From Arthrobacter woluwensis (GTDB taxonomy: Bacteria > Actinomycetota > Actinomycetes > Actinomycetales > Micrococcaceae): DNA of 64,000 nt. The stretch spans positions 3,162,001 to 3,226,000 of the forward strand of contig NZ_JAUSXR010000001.1 in NCBI RefSeq assembly GCF_030816155.1, written 5' to 3'. The notes beneath the pieces were generated by a model. The model worked only from the letters and a program-made list of their open reading frames with translations. It had not been told where the DNA came from and searched no databases. Shown here in pieces: positions 25,650-35,286 of the stretch (its first letter is position 1; each line of letters begins with the position of its first letter). A program made the translations under genes and the position numbers.

Positions 25650-26788
25650 ACGCCCACCCCCTTGCCGCGTCGGAGGAGCAGGACGAAGACGGGGGCGCCG
25701 ACCATCGCGGTCAGGACGCCGGCCGGAATCTCGCCCGGCAGCACGACGACGCGGCCCAGGACATCCGCCACGAGCACCAGGGCCGGGGCGGCCAGGAGCG
25801 TCGTCCCGAGGAGCCAGCGGTGATCCGGGCCCGTGAAGCGGCGCAGGGCGTGCGGGACGATCAGGCCGACGAAGCCGATCGGCCCCGCCACGGCCGTGGC
25901 CCCACCGGCCAGCAGCACCACGGAGATGCCGGCCACCACGCGGGTCAGGCCGACGCGCTGGCCCAGGGCGCGGGCCGCGTCATCGCCCATGGCCAGGCCG
26001 TTGAGCGGACGCGCCATGCCGAGCGCCAGGACGGCGCCGACGGCCAGGAAGGGAAGAGCGGGAAGGACGGCGTCCCATTCGCGCGCGGCCACACTGCCGA
26101 GCTGCCAGAAACGGAACCGGTCCAGGGTGTCCTGCCGGGTCACGAGGGCCATGCTCATGAGGGAGTACAGCCCGGCGGACAGGGCGGCGCCGGCGAGGGC
26201 GAGGGACAGCGGGGTGGGACCGGAGCCGCTTCCGCCCTGGGCCCGTCCGGCGAGCGTCGCCAGGACGTAGACGAGGACCATGGCCACGGCGGCGCCGATC
26301 AGGGCGACCCAGAGGTACGCGCCCACGGTGGCGAGGCCCAGGAACTGGATGCCGAAGACCACGGCGCACGCGGCGCCGGCGTTGACGCCGAGGATGCCGG
26401 GGTCGGCCAGGGGGTTGCGGGTCACGCCCTGCATGAGGACGCCCGCCAGGCCGAGCGCCGCACCCGCGACGACGGCCAGCACGGTGCGCGGCAGACGCGA
26501 CAGCACGACGGCCTGGTCGCCGTTGCCGGGATCCGCGGCCGGGGAGAACGCGTGGCCGAGGGCGTCCAGGACCTCGGGGAACGGCACGGCCCGCGCGCCG
26601 ACCGCCAGGGAGGCCAGGCAGGCCAGCCCCAGCAGGACGGCGAGGGCCAGCAGGAGGAGGCCGCGGCGTCGTGCGTCGCGGCCTTCCCCCGTGGTGACCT
26701 TCCCCGGGGACGCCGGAGACTTCAGGCGCTGCACGGCGTCATCTCCGGTGTCCGTCCCCGAGGAGGGCCGTGCCTGGGTGAGGGACAC
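25646..26788 (-). CDS. ferric-siderophore ABC transporter permease, FecCD family (first)
   Basis: 380-residue membrane protein, paralog of the next gene. It has VLMQGVTRNPLADPGILGVN (about 135-154), LALAGAALSAGLYSLMS, and VAGPIGFVGLIVPHALR with the conserved Gly-Pro-Ile-Gly-Phe-Val-Gly-Leu-Ile-Val-Pro-His of this family. Three bases separate its start from the binding-protein stop, and its stop overlaps the second permease start. Confidence 0.95.
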   Translation of the reverse strand: MSLTQARPSSGTDTGDDAVQRLKSPASPGKVTTGEGRDARRRGLLLLALAVLLGLACLASLAVGARAVPFPEVLDALGHAFSPAADPGNGDQAVVLSRLPRTVLAVVAGAALGLAGVLMQGVTRNPLADPGILGVNAGAACAVVFGIQFLGLATVGAYLWVALIGAAVAMVLVYVLATLAGRAQGGSGSGPTPLSLALAGAALSAGLYSLMSMALVTRQDTLDRFRFWQLGSVAAREWDAVLPALPFLAVGAVLALGMARPLNGLAMGDDAARALGQRVGLTRVVAGISVVLLAGGATAVAGPIGFVGLIVPHALRRFTGPDHRWLLGTTLLAAPALVLVADVLGRVVVLPGEIPAGVLTAMVGAPVFVLLLRRGKGVGV

Positions 26789-26791
26789 GGG

Positions 26792-27883
26792 CTACTTGCC
26801 GGCCTTCTCGGCCGCGGCCGCGATCTGGTCCAGCGTGGTGTCCAGGGCCCACGGGAGGCTCAGCGGGGAGGCCGCGGAGGTGGCGAGGGTGACCGTCTTG
26901 TCCTCGAACGCGACGAAGGCGCCCTTCTTGATGGCCGGGATCTGGCCGAGCAGCGGGTCCTTCTTGATGGCATCGGTGGTCTTGGCGTCCGGCACCCAGG
27001 TGACGAAGACGTCGCTGGCGAGCTCATTGGCCTTCTCCGCCGACCACGGCAGGAAGAACTCCTTGCTGTTCTTGCTCTTGTCTGCGACGACGGGCGCCAG
27101 CGTCATGCCGATCGCGGAGAGGAAGCGCGGGCGGTTGTCGTTGGCGGTGTAGACGTTCACGCCGTCACCCTTGGCGGGCTCCAGGTTGCCGTAGATGAAG
27201 GACTTGCCGGCGATCGCCGGGTGGGCGGCGGCCTTGTCCTTGATCTGCTGCTCGACGTTCTTGACGAGCTCATTGGCCTCGGTCTCCTTGCCGAGGGCCT
27301 TGCCGATCATCGTGGTGGCGGTCTCCCAGGGCGTGCCCCAGGCGAGTTCCGGGTAGGCGACGACGGGCGCGATCTTGGAGAGCTTCTGGTAGTCGTCCTT
27401 GCTCAGGCCCGAGTAGGCGGCCAGGATGACATCCGGGTTGGTCTTGGCCAGCTCGGTGAAGTTGATGCCGTCGGCCTCGGAGTACATGGCGGGGGCTTTG
27501 GCGGTGCCGAAGGACGCGCCGAGCTTCTCCAGGGCGGCGTCCTTCCACGGGGTGGAGCCCTTGTCGTTGCCGCCCCACTCGACCTTCGGAACGCCCACGG
27601 GGACCACCCCGAGGGCGATGGCGACGTCGTCGTTCACCCAGGCCACCGTGGCGACGCGCTGCGGCTGAGCCTTGATGGTGGTCTCGCCGTACACGTGCTT
27701 GATGGTCACGGGGAAGGAGGCGGAAGCGGAGCCGGACTGCGCGGGTGCGCTGGTGGAGGCGGTGCCGCCGGCCGGGCCCGTGGCGCAGGCCGCCAGGACG
27801 ACGGCGGACAGGGCGGCAGCGCCCAGGCCGGCTCCCGTCCGGAGCAGGGTGCGGCGGCTGGGCTGGTTGACGTCGGACGACAT
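26792..27883 (-). CDS. ferric-siderophore ABC transporter substrate-binding lipoprotein
   Basis: Cell-surface receptor of 363 residues, first gene of the operon. The signal has both a twin-arginine motif (SRRTLLRTG) and a lipobox VLAAC with Cys33, so it is a Tat-type lipoprotein. The mature protein has two lobes: KHVYGETTIKAQPQRVATVA and INFTELAKTNPDVILAAYSG match Peripla_BP_2 of siderophore receptors. An iron-regulator box lies 31 bp upstream of the start. Which siderophore is bound cannot be read from sequence; no siderophore synthesis genes are in the window. Confidence 0.93.
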   Translation of the reverse strand: MSSDVNQPSRRTLLRTGAGLGAAALSAVVLAACATGPAGGTASTSAPAQSGSASASFPVTIKHVYGETTIKAQPQRVATVAWVNDDVAIALGVVPVGVPKVEWGGNDKGSTPWKDAALEKLGASFGTAKAPAMYSEADGINFTELAKTNPDVILAAYSGLSKDDYQKLSKIAPVVAYPELAWGTPWETATTMIGKALGKETEANELVKNVEQQIKDKAAAHPAIAGKSFIYGNLEPAKGDGVNVYTANDNRPRFLSAIGMTLAPVVADKSKNSKEFFLPWSAEKANELASDVFVTWVPDAKTTDAIKKDPLLGQIPAIKKGAFVAFEDKTVTLATSAASPLSLPWALDTTLDQIAAAAEKAGK

Positions 27884-27913
27884 GCGGGCTCCTCGAGGAA
27901 CAATGAAAGGTAC

Positions 27914-27932
27914 TTAGGCAAGGCTAAGCTAT
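27914..27932. promoter_or_regulatory. DtxR/IdeR-type iron box
   Basis: TTAGGCAAGGCTAAGCTAT on the plus strand. Its complement matches 15 of 19 positions of the DtxR/IdeR consensus TTAGGTTAGCCTAACCTAA (my own position-by-position count). It lies 31 bp before the siderophore receptor start, where iron-loaded repressor would block transcription. Confidence 0.75.
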
Positions 27933-28091
27933 TTCGGCGGCAAATACGTTAAGTTTTTATCACTTATTGCTCCGAGCTGGGAATCCTTCGTCGCCGATGT
28001 GACGAAGCGCACGTTCCACGGGGCGCGCTACACTGAAGAAGTCGGAAAAGACGCTTTCACATCCCGGTGCGTCCGGGCAGAGGAGTTGAGC

Positions 28092-28181
28092 ATGCGCACC
28101 AGTACCGTGCCTCATGCCGCGGATCGCGGGGTGGCCGTCATGGCCTGCTGCGCACCCGTGCCCTCCTCCTCTCATCACTGA
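28092..28181 (+). CDS. putative leader peptide / upstream ORF
   Basis: 29 codons from ATG, with AGAGGAG nine bases ahead, the strongest ribosome site in this stretch. The peptide contains MACCAPVPSSSHH at its end, so a Cys-Cys pair and a Ser run lie just before the stop. It ends 107 bases before the FBP-domain gene. Actinobacterial sulfur genes often carry Cys-containing leader peptides that act as attenuators; whether this one is translated or regulatory is inference only. Confidence 0.4.
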   Translation: MRTSTVPHAADRGVAVMACCAPVPSSSHH

Positions 28182-28288
28182 ACCGCCGGTTCCTCCTCGC
28201 TCAGACCCCGGGCATTCCTCTGCCCGCTGGCGTCTTCGGAGCGACCTCGCGGCGGTTCTCCACCGACTCATCGTGAAAGCACAGAACC

Positions 28289-28786
28289 ATGCAGCAACCC
28301 AGCGCCCAGAAGATCCGCGCGTCCTTCATCAACGCCAGCCGCTCCGAGGCCTCCAAGCTCAACCTCCCCAAGGACTTCGACTCCCTGGACTGGGAGAACC
28401 TGGACTATCTCGGCTGGCGGGACCCCAAGATGCCCCTGCGCGGGTATCTCGTCCTGCCGTCCGACGACGGCGGACTCACCTCCGTCCTGCTCCGGGCACC
28501 CGAAGGCGGGGCCCGGAAGAACCGGTCCGTGCTCTGCGAACTCTGCCGGGCCGTCCACGCCAAGAACGATGTGTTCCTCTGGGTGGCCCGCCGCGCCGGC
28601 CAGTCCGGCCGCGACGGGAACACCGTCGGCACGTTGATCTGCGCGGATTTCGACTGCAGCGCCAACGTGCGCGTGGAGCCGCCGAAGAACGAGATCAACC
28701 CGGACCCCGCCGTCGTGGTGAAGGAACGCATCGTGGGCCTGAAGGACCGCGCCCAGCTGTTCCTGGACCGCGTCCGGGGCGTCTGA
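28289..28786 (+). CDS. FBP (FusB/FusC-type) zinc-binding domain protein
   Basis: 165-residue protein related to the elongation factor G-binding FusB/FBP family, which frees stalled EF-G (as in fusidic acid resistance) by a C-terminal treble-clef zinc finger. The four zinc ligands are visible in LCELCRAVH (about 90-98) and ICADFDCSANVR (about 117-128). A Trp-rich N-terminal segment (SLDWENLDYLGWRDP) precedes it. The ATG has only a weak ribosome site. Role in drug tolerance is not demonstrated by sequence. The hairpin array begins 27 bp behind the stop. Confidence 0.82.
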   Translation: MQQPSAQKIRASFINASRSEASKLNLPKDFDSLDWENLDYLGWRDPKMPLRGYLVLPSDDGGLTSVLLRAPEGGARKNRSVLCELCRAVHAKNDVFLWVARRAGQSGRDGNTVGTLICADFDCSANVRVEPPKNEINPDPAVVVKERIVGLKDRAQLFLDRVRGV

Positions 28787-28812
28787 GTCTCAGGGCCCGG
28801 GGGCTCGCGCGC

Positions 28813-29060
28813 TGAGTTCGTGGGTTCCGACCGTCCAGGTCCTGAGTTCGTGGGTTTCGGGTGAGTTCGTGGTTTCAGCCCGCGAATTCAACCCCACCCC
28901 ACGAACTCGGTGTCGTTCCGGCCGCCCGACGCCGAGTTCGTGGGTTCCGACCGGCCGACGCCGAGTTCGTGGGTTCCGACCGGCCGCACGCTGAGTTCGT
29001 GGGTTTCGGGTGAGTTCGTGGATCCAGCCCGCGAATTCACTCGAAACCCACGAACTCGGC
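28813..29060. repeat. array of GAGTTCGTGG repeats with two long hairpins (family B copies 2 and 3)
   Basis: GAGTTCGTGG occurs seven times forward (28814, 28844, 28863, 28934, 28963, 28993, 29012) and its complement twice (28899-28908, 29048-29057). Two units, 28842-28910 and 28991-29060, fold as roughly 70-nt hairpins with the same inner and outer arms as the elements at 22490 and 35378. Between them lie partial direct repeats with CCGACCGGCC. It fills the gap between convergent genes. Confidence 0.85.
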
Positions 29061-29112
29061 AGCCGGAGCCCACTCGATCCCGGCAGAACCGACTGAGTTC
29101 GCTGAGTTCGCT

Positions 29113-29179
29113 GAGTTCGCTATTGAGGGTGCGAGTCCGCTACACGATGTAGCGACCTCGCACCCTCAATAGCGAACTC
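29113..29179. repeat. long hairpin, family C
   Basis: 31-bp arms with two mismatches (29113-29143 and 29149-29179) around loop ACGAT. The ends read GAGTTCG/CGAACTC like family B, but the core TATTGAGGGTGCGAG is different. Three tandem CTGAGTTCG units precede it. It ends 31 bp from the FUSC stop. Confidence 0.85.
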
Positions 29180-29209
29180 GGCAGCAGGGGCGGGCCACAA
29201 GACCCAGGG

Positions 29210-30349
29210 TCACGCCCGGCGGGACGCCACAACCCGCCGGAACACCGCCGGCGCGATCACCACGAGCAGGCCCACGGCCGAGCCGATCACGGTGTCGATG
29301 AGCCGGTCGTGGAACAGCGCGCCCGGCTCCACCGGCGCGACCAGAAGCGTGGACAGCAGGGCGAGCGGGGTCACGAGCACCTGTGCCAGGAAGTACTGCC
29401 GGGTGATCAGCAGCTCGACGCCGAACTGGCACAGCGCGATGAGCACCACCATCTGCCACACCTCCGGCCGGAGCGCCACGATCGCGCCGAGCACGGCCAG
29501 ACCCACCACGGTGCCGAACACACGCTGAAGACCCCGGGTCACGCGATGCCGGGTGGAATGCCCCACGAGCGGCACCACCGACGCGACCATGGCCCAGTAG
29601 TTGTGCCCGAAGCCCAGCGCCTGGCCCACCGCCGTCGCGACACAGCCCGCGATGGCCGGCGCCACGATGTACCCCACGGACTCGATCCACACCATGCGCT
29701 GCTCCGCGGGAGCCACCCGGATCCGCCAGACCCTCCGCAGCTCTTTCCAGTTCAGCGGCGTGCGATGGGACGGCCTGACGCGGGACAGGAGGCCGATGCC
29801 GAGGCACAGGGCGATCGTGAGGATCGAAGTCAGCGCCACCTCCCAGAGAGGCGGCTGATGCGGGACGGACGCCACGGCGGCGAAGGCGAAGATGTAGAAC
29901 AGGGAACCCGCGGGCCGCAGATGCCACAGCCCGGCGATCACCGAACAGGCCCACGCGACGCCGGTGGTGACGGCCACGCTGACCCAGGGGTCGAGGGTCC
30001 CGCCGGGGCTCTGCCGGGCCAGGAGCGTCGCGGCCATGAGCACGCCGAACATGAGGAGACCGGCCCGCGCCTGCGTGACCACGCGCATCCGGTGCGGCTC
30101 ATTACGGCCGTAGATGCCCGTGAACGCGGAGAAGTTGGCGAAGATCGCGAGGTCCAGACGTCCCGTCAGGACCAGCAGGAGCAGCGGCAGGAAGAGCCCG
30201 AGCGCCACGCGGGCGGCCGGGTGATGATCCCGTCCTGCCGGCCCGATGCTGAACAGCATCTCCCGGAAGAACGTGCCCACGGCCCGTGCGCGCCCTCCGG
30301 CGGCCCGGCCGTCGCCGGGCGCCTCGTCCAGTGCGCCGCTCCGAGTCAC
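29210..30349 (-). CDS. FUSC family membrane protein
   Basis: 379-residue inner-membrane protein of the fusaric-acid-resistance/aromatic-acid efflux (FUSC/YccS-like) family. Two blocks of hydrophobic helices (about 45-185 and 225-365) are separated by a charged cytoplasmic stretch with RVRPSHRTPLNWKELRRVWR. The second block has GHNYWAMVASVVPLVG and HRVTRGLQRVFGTVVG, the FUSC signature. GTG start at 30349, seven bases after the rlmN stop, so the two are probably cotranscribed. Substrate unknown. Confidence 0.82.
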   Translation of the reverse strand: MTRSGALDEAPGDGRAAGGRARAVGTFFREMLFSIGPAGRDHHPAARVALGLFLPLLLLVLTGRLDLAIFANFSAFTGIYGRNEPHRMRVVTQARAGLLMFGVLMAATLLARQSPGGTLDPWVSVAVTTGVAWACSVIAGLWHLRPAGSLFYIFAFAAVASVPHQPPLWEVALTSILTIALCLGIGLLSRVRPSHRTPLNWKELRRVWRIRVAPAEQRMVWIESVGYIVAPAIAGCVATAVGQALGFGHNYWAMVASVVPLVGHSTRHRVTRGLQRVFGTVVGLAVLGAIVALRPEVWQMVVLIALCQFGVELLITRQYFLAQVLVTPLALLSTLLVAPVEPGALFHDRLIDTVIGSAVGLLVVIAPAVFRRVVASRRA

Positions 30350-30356
30350 GTGCCGC

Positions 30357-31670
30357 TTACTCCGCCGCGGCGAGCTGCCCGCAGGCGCCGTCGATCTCCT
30401 TGCCGCGGGTGTCCCGCAGCGTGGTGGGCACGCCGGCGTCGCGCAGGGTGGTGACGAAGAGGTCCTGGATCTCCGGCTCGGAGGCCGTCCAGATCGAACC
30501 GGGCGTCGGGTTCAGCGGGATCGGGTTCACGTGGACCCAGCCACGGCCGCGGCGGTTGAGCTTCTTGGCCAGGAGCGCGGCACGCCAGGCGTGGTCGTTC
30601 ATGTCCTTGATGAGCGCGTACTCGATGCTCACGCGGCGGCCGGTCTTGCGGAAGTAGTCGTACGCGGCGTCGATCGCCTCGTCCACGTTCCAGCGGTTGT
30701 TGACCGGGATCAGCTCGTCCCGGAGCTCGTCGTCCGGGGCGTGCAGGGACAGCGCGAAGGTGACGGGGACGTCCTCGTCCGCGAGCTTGCGGATCGCCGG
30801 GACCAGCCCGACCGTGGACACCGTGATGTTACGGGCGCTCATGCCGAGGCCCTGCGGGGACGGGTCGACGAAGCGGTGCACGGCCGCCATGACGCGCTTG
30901 TAGTTGGCCAGCGGCTCACCCATGCCCATGAAGACGATGTTGGTGACGCGCTCGTCGTCGTGCTCCTTCTCGCCCAGCTCACCCGCGGCGATGGCACGGT
31001 TCGCGGCCACCACCTGGTCCACGATCTCCGCCGTGGACATGTTGCGGGTCAGGCCGGCCTGACCGGTCGCGCAGAACGGACAGTTCATGCCGCAGCCCGC
31101 CTGGGAGGAGACGCAGAGGGTGATGCGGCCGGGGTACCGCATGAGCACGGACTCGACCAGCGCGCCGTCGAACAGCCGCCAGAGGAACTTGATGGTGTTG
31201 CCGTCATCCGTGCGAAGGCGGCGGACCTGCGTCAGGAGCGGCGGGAACATGGCCTCGACCAGTTCCTCACGCCCGGCCTTGGGCAGATCGCTCATCTGCT
31301 CGGGGTCCGTGGTCCAGTGCTGGAAGTAGTGCGTGGAGAGCTGCTTGGCGCGGAACGCCGGCAGGCCGAGCTCCTTGAGCTTCGCGGCGCGCTCGTCCAG
31401 GGTCATGTCCGCGAGGTGCTGCGGCGGCTGCTTCACGCGCGGCGAGGCGAACTGCAGGAGCGGGCGGCCCTCGGTGGTGCGGGCCTGCTCCCAGCCTTCA
31501 GCCGCGGGGCGGACCTGCGGGCGGTCCTCGGTGAGGGCCACCTTCGCGACCGCTTCACCGTGTGCCGAACCCTGGATCTTGGCGGGCACGACGCCGGCAC
31601 GCGCCGGGCGCGCGGAAGCCTTGCCGTTGCTGGGCGTTTCGGAGCTGGGGTTACGGGGTGAGGAAGCCAT
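30357..31670 (-). CDS. rlmN: 23S rRNA (adenine2503-C2)-methyltransferase
   Basis: Radical SAM enzyme of 437 residues that methylates A2503 of 23S rRNA and certain tRNAs. The iron-sulfur cluster motif is [14 protein letters not shown] (Cys-x3-Cys-x2-Cys), preceded by [13 protein letters not shown]. Downstream come [23 protein letters not shown] and the C-terminal CGQLAAAE with the resolving cysteine region. An N-terminal extension of about 80 residues rich in Ala/Pro/Arg is unusual and makes the start uncertain: ATG 31670 has GGAAGG only two bases away. Confidence 0.93.
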   Translation of the reverse strand: MASSPRNPSSETPSNGKASARPARAGVVPAKIQGSAHGEAVAKVALTEDRPQVRPAAEGWEQARTTEGRPLLQFASPRVKQPPQHLADMTLDERAAKLKELGLPAFRAKQLSTHYFQHWTTDPEQMSDLPKAGREELVEAMFPPLLTQVRRLRTDDGNTIKFLWRLFDGALVESVLMRYPGRITLCVSSQAGCGMNCPFCATGQAGLTRNMSTAEIVDQVVAANRAIAAGELGEKEHDDERVTNIVFMGMGEPLANYKRVMAAVHRFVDPSPQGLGMSARNITVSTVGLVPAIRKLADEDVPVTFALSLHAPDDELRDELIPVNNRWNVDEAIDAAYDYFRKTGRRVSIEYALIKDMNDHAWRAALLAKKLNRRGRGWVHVNPIPLNPTPGSIWTASEPEIQDLFVTTLRDAGVPTTLRDTRGKEIDGACGQLAAAE

Positions 31671-31752
31671 CACCTTCCATTGTCCCACGGCTGCCCGGCG
31701 GCCCGACAGCTCCCGGGCCCCGACCCGGCCCGAACCCCGCCGGACTCCACGT

Positions 31753-31823
31753 GCCGAGACAGTGAGTTTCCGCTGAAACAGTGTGTTCTGATCACTGTTT
31801 CAGCGGAAACTCACTGTCTCGGC
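31753..31823. repeat. long perfect hairpin, family D
   Basis: Perfect 31-bp arms (31753-31783 and 31793-31823) around a nine-base loop. The arms start GCCGAGACAGTGAGTTTCCG. It lies 11 bp behind the jetC stop and 83 bp before rlmN, exactly where jetD is found in complete Wadjet operons. No T-tract on either side. Confidence 0.9.
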
Positions 31824-31833
31824 GGGGAGGGCC

Positions 31834-34800
31834 CTACCCCAGCCGGATGTCCACGGGGTTCGCCTCACTCCGGGGCTGACCTGGGGCGGCCTTGCCCCCG
31901 ATCGGCAGGACGCCCGAGCGGTTCGTGCGGCGGTCCCGCAGGATCTCCGTGACGGATCCGAGGTGGCGTGAGAGATCGATCACGTTCTCCGGCGCCGCCA
32001 GAAGCAGCTGGAAGCCGAACTCGTGCAGCGCGGCGATGCCCTGACCCGCGAACTCCTCGCTGGCCAGCACGAACGCCTCGTCCATCATCACGGTGCCGTA
32101 GCTCGTGAAGCCCTGCTCCGCGATGCCCAGCTGGTAGCTCAGGGCCGCCGCCATGATGAAGGCCGTGAACCGCTGCCGCTCGCCACCGGACATGGACCCG
32201 GTGTCCGAGTGCATGAACACCTCGGCCCGGGGCTCCTCGCCCTCCACCTGGACCATGCGGTGCTCCTTGCACGCGATGAACAGATGCCCGCGGACGTCCA
32301 GGACTTCCGCCCGCCAGCGGCGATCCTCCGGCGCCTGGGAGGAGAGTCTGGTGACCAGGTTTTCGAGGGTCTTGTAGCGGATGGTGAGCTCGTCGTCGTC
32401 GGCCGTGGCGCCGGCCGCGCCCCCGGAAGCCGTCTCCGCGCCGCGCGCAGGCCGGACCCGCAGAGCCCGCGAGATGGCGTCCTTGAACGCCTTGGCGCTC
32501 GGCGGGACCGTCTGCTTGATGTCGAGTTCCAGGTGGCTGCCCTCGTGGAAATCGACGCCGGCCAAGATGCCGTTGAGGGGCAGGATGCGGCTCGTGATGG
32601 CGCGCCGCTCCTCGTCCAGGAGGTGCAGCAGGGTGGAGAAGGACTCGTGCGTGCGCTGGTTGAAGAAGGCCCGGAACTCGTCCTCCTGAGCGGGCAGTCC
32701 GTCCCGGACGATCGCGTGGTAGCGCTGTTCGTAGTCCGGCGCGGCCCCGATCCCGGTGCCGTGATCCGCCGAGACGGTGCCGCCCCAGCGGCGGGCGAAC
32801 GAGTCGAAGATCCTGGTCAGGCGCTCGGCGGTGGCCTGCGCGGCGCTCTCGGCCCGGTGCAGTTCGTCCTGCAGGGCCGAGCGCACGCGCACGGCGGCCA
32901 GGTCGAGCTCGGCGATGTCCCCGAACTCCCCCATCTCCTCGAACCGCGGGGCGAGCGCCTCCACGGTCTCCGGCGACGGCGGGTTCTCCGCCACGCGCTT
33001 GCGGGCGGCGGCGAGCAGCTTGTCCGCGGAGACCAACTGCGCGTCGAGGGCCTTGTACTCGTTCTGGAGGACGGCCGCGGCTTCGGTGCTCTCCTGGTGG
33101 TGCCTCCGGGTCTGCTCGACCTTGGCCCGCAGGGGCTCCAGGTCGGCCTGGGCCGCGAGCGCGTCGGCCAGACGGCGCTCCAGCCGCTGCACCTCCTCGG
33201 CCGCGACCTCCGCGGAGACCTCGCTCCACTCGCGGTGGTCCGCGGCGACCCGGCGCAGGGCCTCGAGCTGCCGGGCCACGCCCTGGTGCGAGTCCTCGCG
33301 GTCCTGGGCCACGGTCTCCGCGGCCTTCAGGGTCTCCCGCAGCTCGGCGATCCGGTCCTGGACCATCGCGACCTTGCTGGCGTTGTCGAATCCGAGCACG
33401 AAGTCACGGCGCGCAGCGAAGCGGTCGTCCTTCTCCACGGTGTGACTGTTGCGCTTGACCACGCCACCCAGCGACAGGCCGCGTTCCAGCCCGGCGAGCT
33501 CGGCCGGGTCCTCCACACACGGATACGCGTAGTCCAGCGCGATCCGCTCGCGCAGCCACTCGACCGCCGTCTCCCGGGCCGGCGTCAATCCGGTCTCCAG
33601 GAAGCGCAGTTTCGCCAGAAGGTCCCGCGGTTCCACGGCGGACAGGGCCGCTTCCGCGCCAGGGAGCACGCGGGAGACGTCGACGGCGCGCAGCGCCCCG
33701 CGGATCGTGGTGCCGTCCAGGAACTCGGTCACGCGGGTGAACAGCTCGCCCGGGACCAGGAGCGTGGTGGCGAGATTGCGCAGGGCGCGCTCAGCGGCGG
33801 GACGCCACCGGCCCTCCTCGGGGAGCAGGTCCATCAGCTCGCCCGCGAAGGGCAGCTCCGAGATCTCGACCTCCAGCGCCGCGGCGATCGCGGCCCGGTT
33901 CTCGAGGGCGGGCTGCGGCATGAGCGACGTCCCCGACTGCAGGGACCGCAGCTCCTTCCCGGCCTCCTCCAGCTCGCGCTTGGCGGTGGCGTGGGCGTCG
34001 AAGGCCTCGAAACGGAGCGCCCTGAGGGACTCGGCGTCGCCCGTCAGCTCGGCACTGCGCTGCTCCGCCTGCTGGTGCGCCTGCGCCCAGCCCTCGGCCG
34101 TCCACTGGAGTTCCAGACCGGCGTCGCGCAGTTGCTTCTGCACGGTCGTCTCGAGGTCACGACGGAGCCGCTGCGCCAGCCGCGCGTTCTCCAGACCCGC
34201 CTCGATCGAGGCGATCGCGTTGCCGCCCTGGTTGTTGTAGTCCAGTTCGAGTTCGCGCAGCTGCGCGGCGAGCGCGTCACGGCTCATCCGCTCGGCCTTG
34301 AGCGCCTGCGCCTTGTCCGCGGCGAGCGCCTTGAGCCGCGCCACGGTGTTCTCATGCACGACGACGGCGAGCGCCTGCCGCTGCGCGTCGAACTCGGTGC
34401 CGCCCAGGGTCCGGAGGCGGTTGGCTTCCAGCAGGTGGCGGGCGTAGTCCTTGTTCAGCTGCGGGACGGGGGCGAGATCATCGCGCTGGAGGCGGACGTC
34501 CTCGAGCCGCTGACGGATGGAGATGAGGTTGCTGAACTCCTCCACGACCGCGTCCGCGGCGTCCAGCGTGGCGGGCGGGTCCAGGACCTGGTCGCGGAAG
34601 AAGGTGTTGACGCTGCCGCCGAGGCCCTTGCCGGCCTGGATGACGCGCAGGAGCGGAAGGGCCTGGTCACTGCCGATGCCGAGGATGCGCCGGAACCGTT
34701 CGGCGAAGGTGCGATGCACGTCGAACACCTGCGCGCCGGGGAAGGCGTCCTCGAGGGCCGAGCGCGTGAAGCGTCTGTGCGCCAGGGTCTCCAGCACGTC

Positions 34801-35286
34801 TACGTCGAGCGGGACGGAGTCGATCATGTAATGGCGGCCCACATTGGCCTCGGTGCCGTTCTTCGGCAGGTCGAAGAGGGCGGAGAGCGTCACCGTGGTG
34901 CCGGCGGCGTTGTCGAAGGTCAGGGCGACGGCCGACCAGGTGGCGCCCGGACGCTGGAACGCGCTCGTGGCGCCGTCCGTGGTGGCGCGGTCGCCGACCT
35001 TGCCGCGCATGTAGGTGTAGGTGGTGCGCTTGTCGTCCACCGCGCCGCCCATCCGTGCCGCGGCGGCTTCGTTGGAGCGGGGACGGGCGTCGAACACGCG
35101 GAGCATGGCGTCGAAGAGCGTCGACTTGCCGACTCCGGAGTTGCCGGTCAGGAGGGTGCCGCGGCGGTCGACGTGCATGACGTGGGCGCCGTGGAACGTG
35201 CCCCAGTTGACGAGCTGGACGCGCGCCAGGCGCATCTGGCCCGGGTTGATGTCGTCACCGATGGGCAGCAGCACGGGGATGCTCAT
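31834..35286 (-). CDS. jetC: JetC-like SMC ATPase of a Wadjet/MksB-type complex
   Basis: 1150-residue SMC-like ATPase that in Wadjet systems loops DNA and recognises small circular plasmids. N-terminal head: Walker [10 protein letters not shown] (residues 48-56) after [21 protein letters not shown] long Glu/Arg/Ala-rich coiled coil spans about 280-880 with a hinge-like break near 480-650. C-terminal head: signature [10 protein letters not shown] (about 1031-1040) and Walker B MMDEAF (about 1067-1072). Start overlaps the jetB stop by four bases. Last gene of the operon; the DUF3322/DUF2220 nuclease jetD that normally follows is absent, replaced by a hairpin and rlmN. Confidence 0.87.
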   Translation of the reverse strand: MSIPVLLPIGDDINPGQMRLARVQLVNWGTFHGAHVMHVDRRGTLLTGNSGVGKSTLFDAMLRVFDARPRSNEAAAARMGGAVDDKRTTYTYMRGKVGDRATTDGATSAFQRPGATWSAVALTFDNAAGTTVTLSALFDLPKNGTEANVGRHYMIDSVPLDVDVLETLAHRRFTRSALEDAFPGAQVFDVHRTFAERFRRILGIGSDQALPLLRVIQAGKGLGGSVNTFFRDQVLDPPATLDAADAVVEEFSNLISIRQRLEDVRLQRDDLAPVPQLNKDYARHLLEANRLRTLGGTEFDAQRQALAVVVHENTVARLKALAADKAQALKAERMSRDALAAQLRELELDYNNQGGNAIASIEAGLENARLAQRLRRDLETTVQKQLRDAGLELQWTAEGWAQAHQQAEQRSAELTGDAESLRALRFEAFDAHATAKRELEEAGKELRSLQSGTSLMPQPALENRAAIAAALEVEISELPFAGELMDLLPEEGRWRPAAERALRNLATTLLVPGELFTRVTEFLDGTTIRGALRAVDVSRVLPGAEAALSAVEPRDLLAKLRFLETGLTPARETAVEWLRERIALDYAYPCVEDPAELAGLERGLSLGGVVKRNSHTVEKDDRFAARRDFVLGFDNASKVAMVQDRIAELRETLKAAETVAQDREDSHQGVARQLEALRRVAADHREWSEVSAEVAAEEVQRLERRLADALAAQADLEPLRAKVEQTRRHHQESTEAAAVLQNEYKALDAQLVSADKLLAAARKRVAENPPSPETVEALAPRFEEMGEFGDIAELDLAAVRVRSALQDELHRAESAAQATAERLTRIFDSFARRWGGTVSADHGTGIGAAPDYEQRYHAIVRDGLPAQEDEFRAFFNQRTHESFSTLLHLLDEERRAITSRILPLNGILAGVDFHEGSHLELDIKQTVPPSAKAFKDAISRALRVRPARGAETASGGAAGATADDDELTIRYKTLENLVTRLSSQAPEDRRWRAEVLDVRGHLFIACKEHRMVQVEGEEPRAEVFMHSDTGSMSGGERQRFTAFIMAAALSYQLGIAEQGFTSYGTVMMDEAFVLASEEFAGQGIAALHEFGFQLLLAAPENVIDLSRHLGSVTEILRDRRTNRSGVLPIGGKAAPGQPRSEANPVDIRLG

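Larger units (their letters stand above)
27884..28288. other. divergent promoter region of the iron operon and the FBP gene
   Basis: 405 bp that hold the iron box on the left, a -10-like TACACT at about 28029-28034 and a short upstream ORF (28092-28181). Downstream of that ORF to 28288 no further signal was recognised. Confidence 0.45.

Noticed and set aside
28813..29060. CRISPR-like direct repeats (GAGTTCGTGG)
   Set aside because: Spacing is irregular, the repeats are part of nested hairpins, spacers are themselves repetitive and no cas genes are present.
30246..31661. Plus-strand open frame of about 470 codons over rlmN
   Set aside because: Antisense shadow of rlmN; low-complexity Arg/Gly/His/Val text.
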